Positions 31,982 through 32,035 of a stretch of DNA of 32,035 nucleotides are shown here, piece by piece. Origin of the DNA: Candidatus Aminicenantota bacterium (lineage in GTDB: Bacteria > Acidobacteriota > Aminicenantia > Aminicenantales > Aminicenantaceae); NCBI GenBank assembly GCA_021162615.1, contig JAGGYH010000012.1, forward strand, positions 1-32,035, in the 5' to 3' direction. The notes beneath the pieces were generated by a model. The model was given only the letters and a program-made list of their open reading frames with translations, made no database searches and was not told where the DNA came from. Position 1 is the stretch's first letter. Each line of letters begins with the position of its first letter. A program made the translations under genes and the position numbers.

Positions 31982-32035
31982 TGACTCCTCCTTCTTCATA
32001 TATAGAAATAATCAGAATACCAGAATCTTACAGAA

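Noticed and set aside
1-32035. CRISPR arrays, tRNA or rRNA genes, transposases, toxin-antitoxin or phage defence genes
   Set aside because: None was recognised; the repeats found are dispersed and irregular rather than regularly spaced, and no protein carries transposase or defence motifs.

Overview
The window (about 32 kb, moderate GC) carries a nearly complete division and cell wall (dcw) operon on the minus strand. It runs mraZ-rsmH-ftsL-ftsI-murE-murF-mraY-murD-ftsW-murG-murC-ftsQ-ftsA-ftsZ, with a histidine-degradation gene (hutI) overlapping the 3' end of ftsZ. Most neighbours overlap by 1-14 bp or are separated by 0-10 bp. A consensus-like promoter (TTGACA, 17 bp, TATATT) and a three-copy GGGA direct repeat at 10-bp spacing, the pattern expected of an MraZ operator, lie at the head of the operon. 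murB and ddl, often found between murC and ftsQ, are absent here.

The organism looks like a Gram-negative-type bacterium. Several products have lipoprotein or Sec/Tat signals, MurE carries the DNPR motif of meso-diaminopimelate-adding enzymes, and FtsI has no PASTA domains. The accessory set (secreted YtcJ-type amidohydrolase, lipoprotein-type amidase, M28 peptidase, DUF1080, C_GCAxxG_C_C protein, DUF4405) would fit an Acidobacteriota/Aminicenantes-like lineage, but that is a guess from gene content and not a phylogenetic result.

Layout: 1-210 repeat debris and the comM leader; 211-1734 comM (+); 1736-1950 repeat copy A; 2020-3311 a Tat-exported Cys-motif protein overlapping a DUF1080 gene (+); 3279-3517 an inverted REP-like pair; 3518-20472 hutI plus the dcw operon and its promoter (-); 20504-21249 DUF2007 and NUDIX genes (-); 21402-22052 a Tyr/Trp-rich, Arg/Ser-tailed lipoprotein (+); 22083-23496 an M23 peptidase and its promoter (-); 23507-23740 repeat copy B; 23750-26441 DUF4405, amidase and PilZ genes (-); 26540-29454 amidohydrolase and MscS channel (+); 29468-29740 an inverted repeat and a further dispersed repeat; 29753-31981 M28 peptidase, small membrane protein and cyclophilin (-).

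The most unusual signal is non-coding. A family of about 190-bp intergenic elements has GAAATTCAG...CTGAATTTC terminal inverted repeats, a conserved core and a terminal hairpin with a compensatory base-pair change between the two full copies. Partial copies and a shared tail box occur elsewhere in the window, and three of the copies sit within about 15 bp of a stop codon. A different REP-like inverted pair fills the convergent DUF1080/hutI junction and encodes the end of one protein and the last stop-codon bases of the other. I saw no CRISPR array, tRNA, rRNA, phage module or transposase gene.
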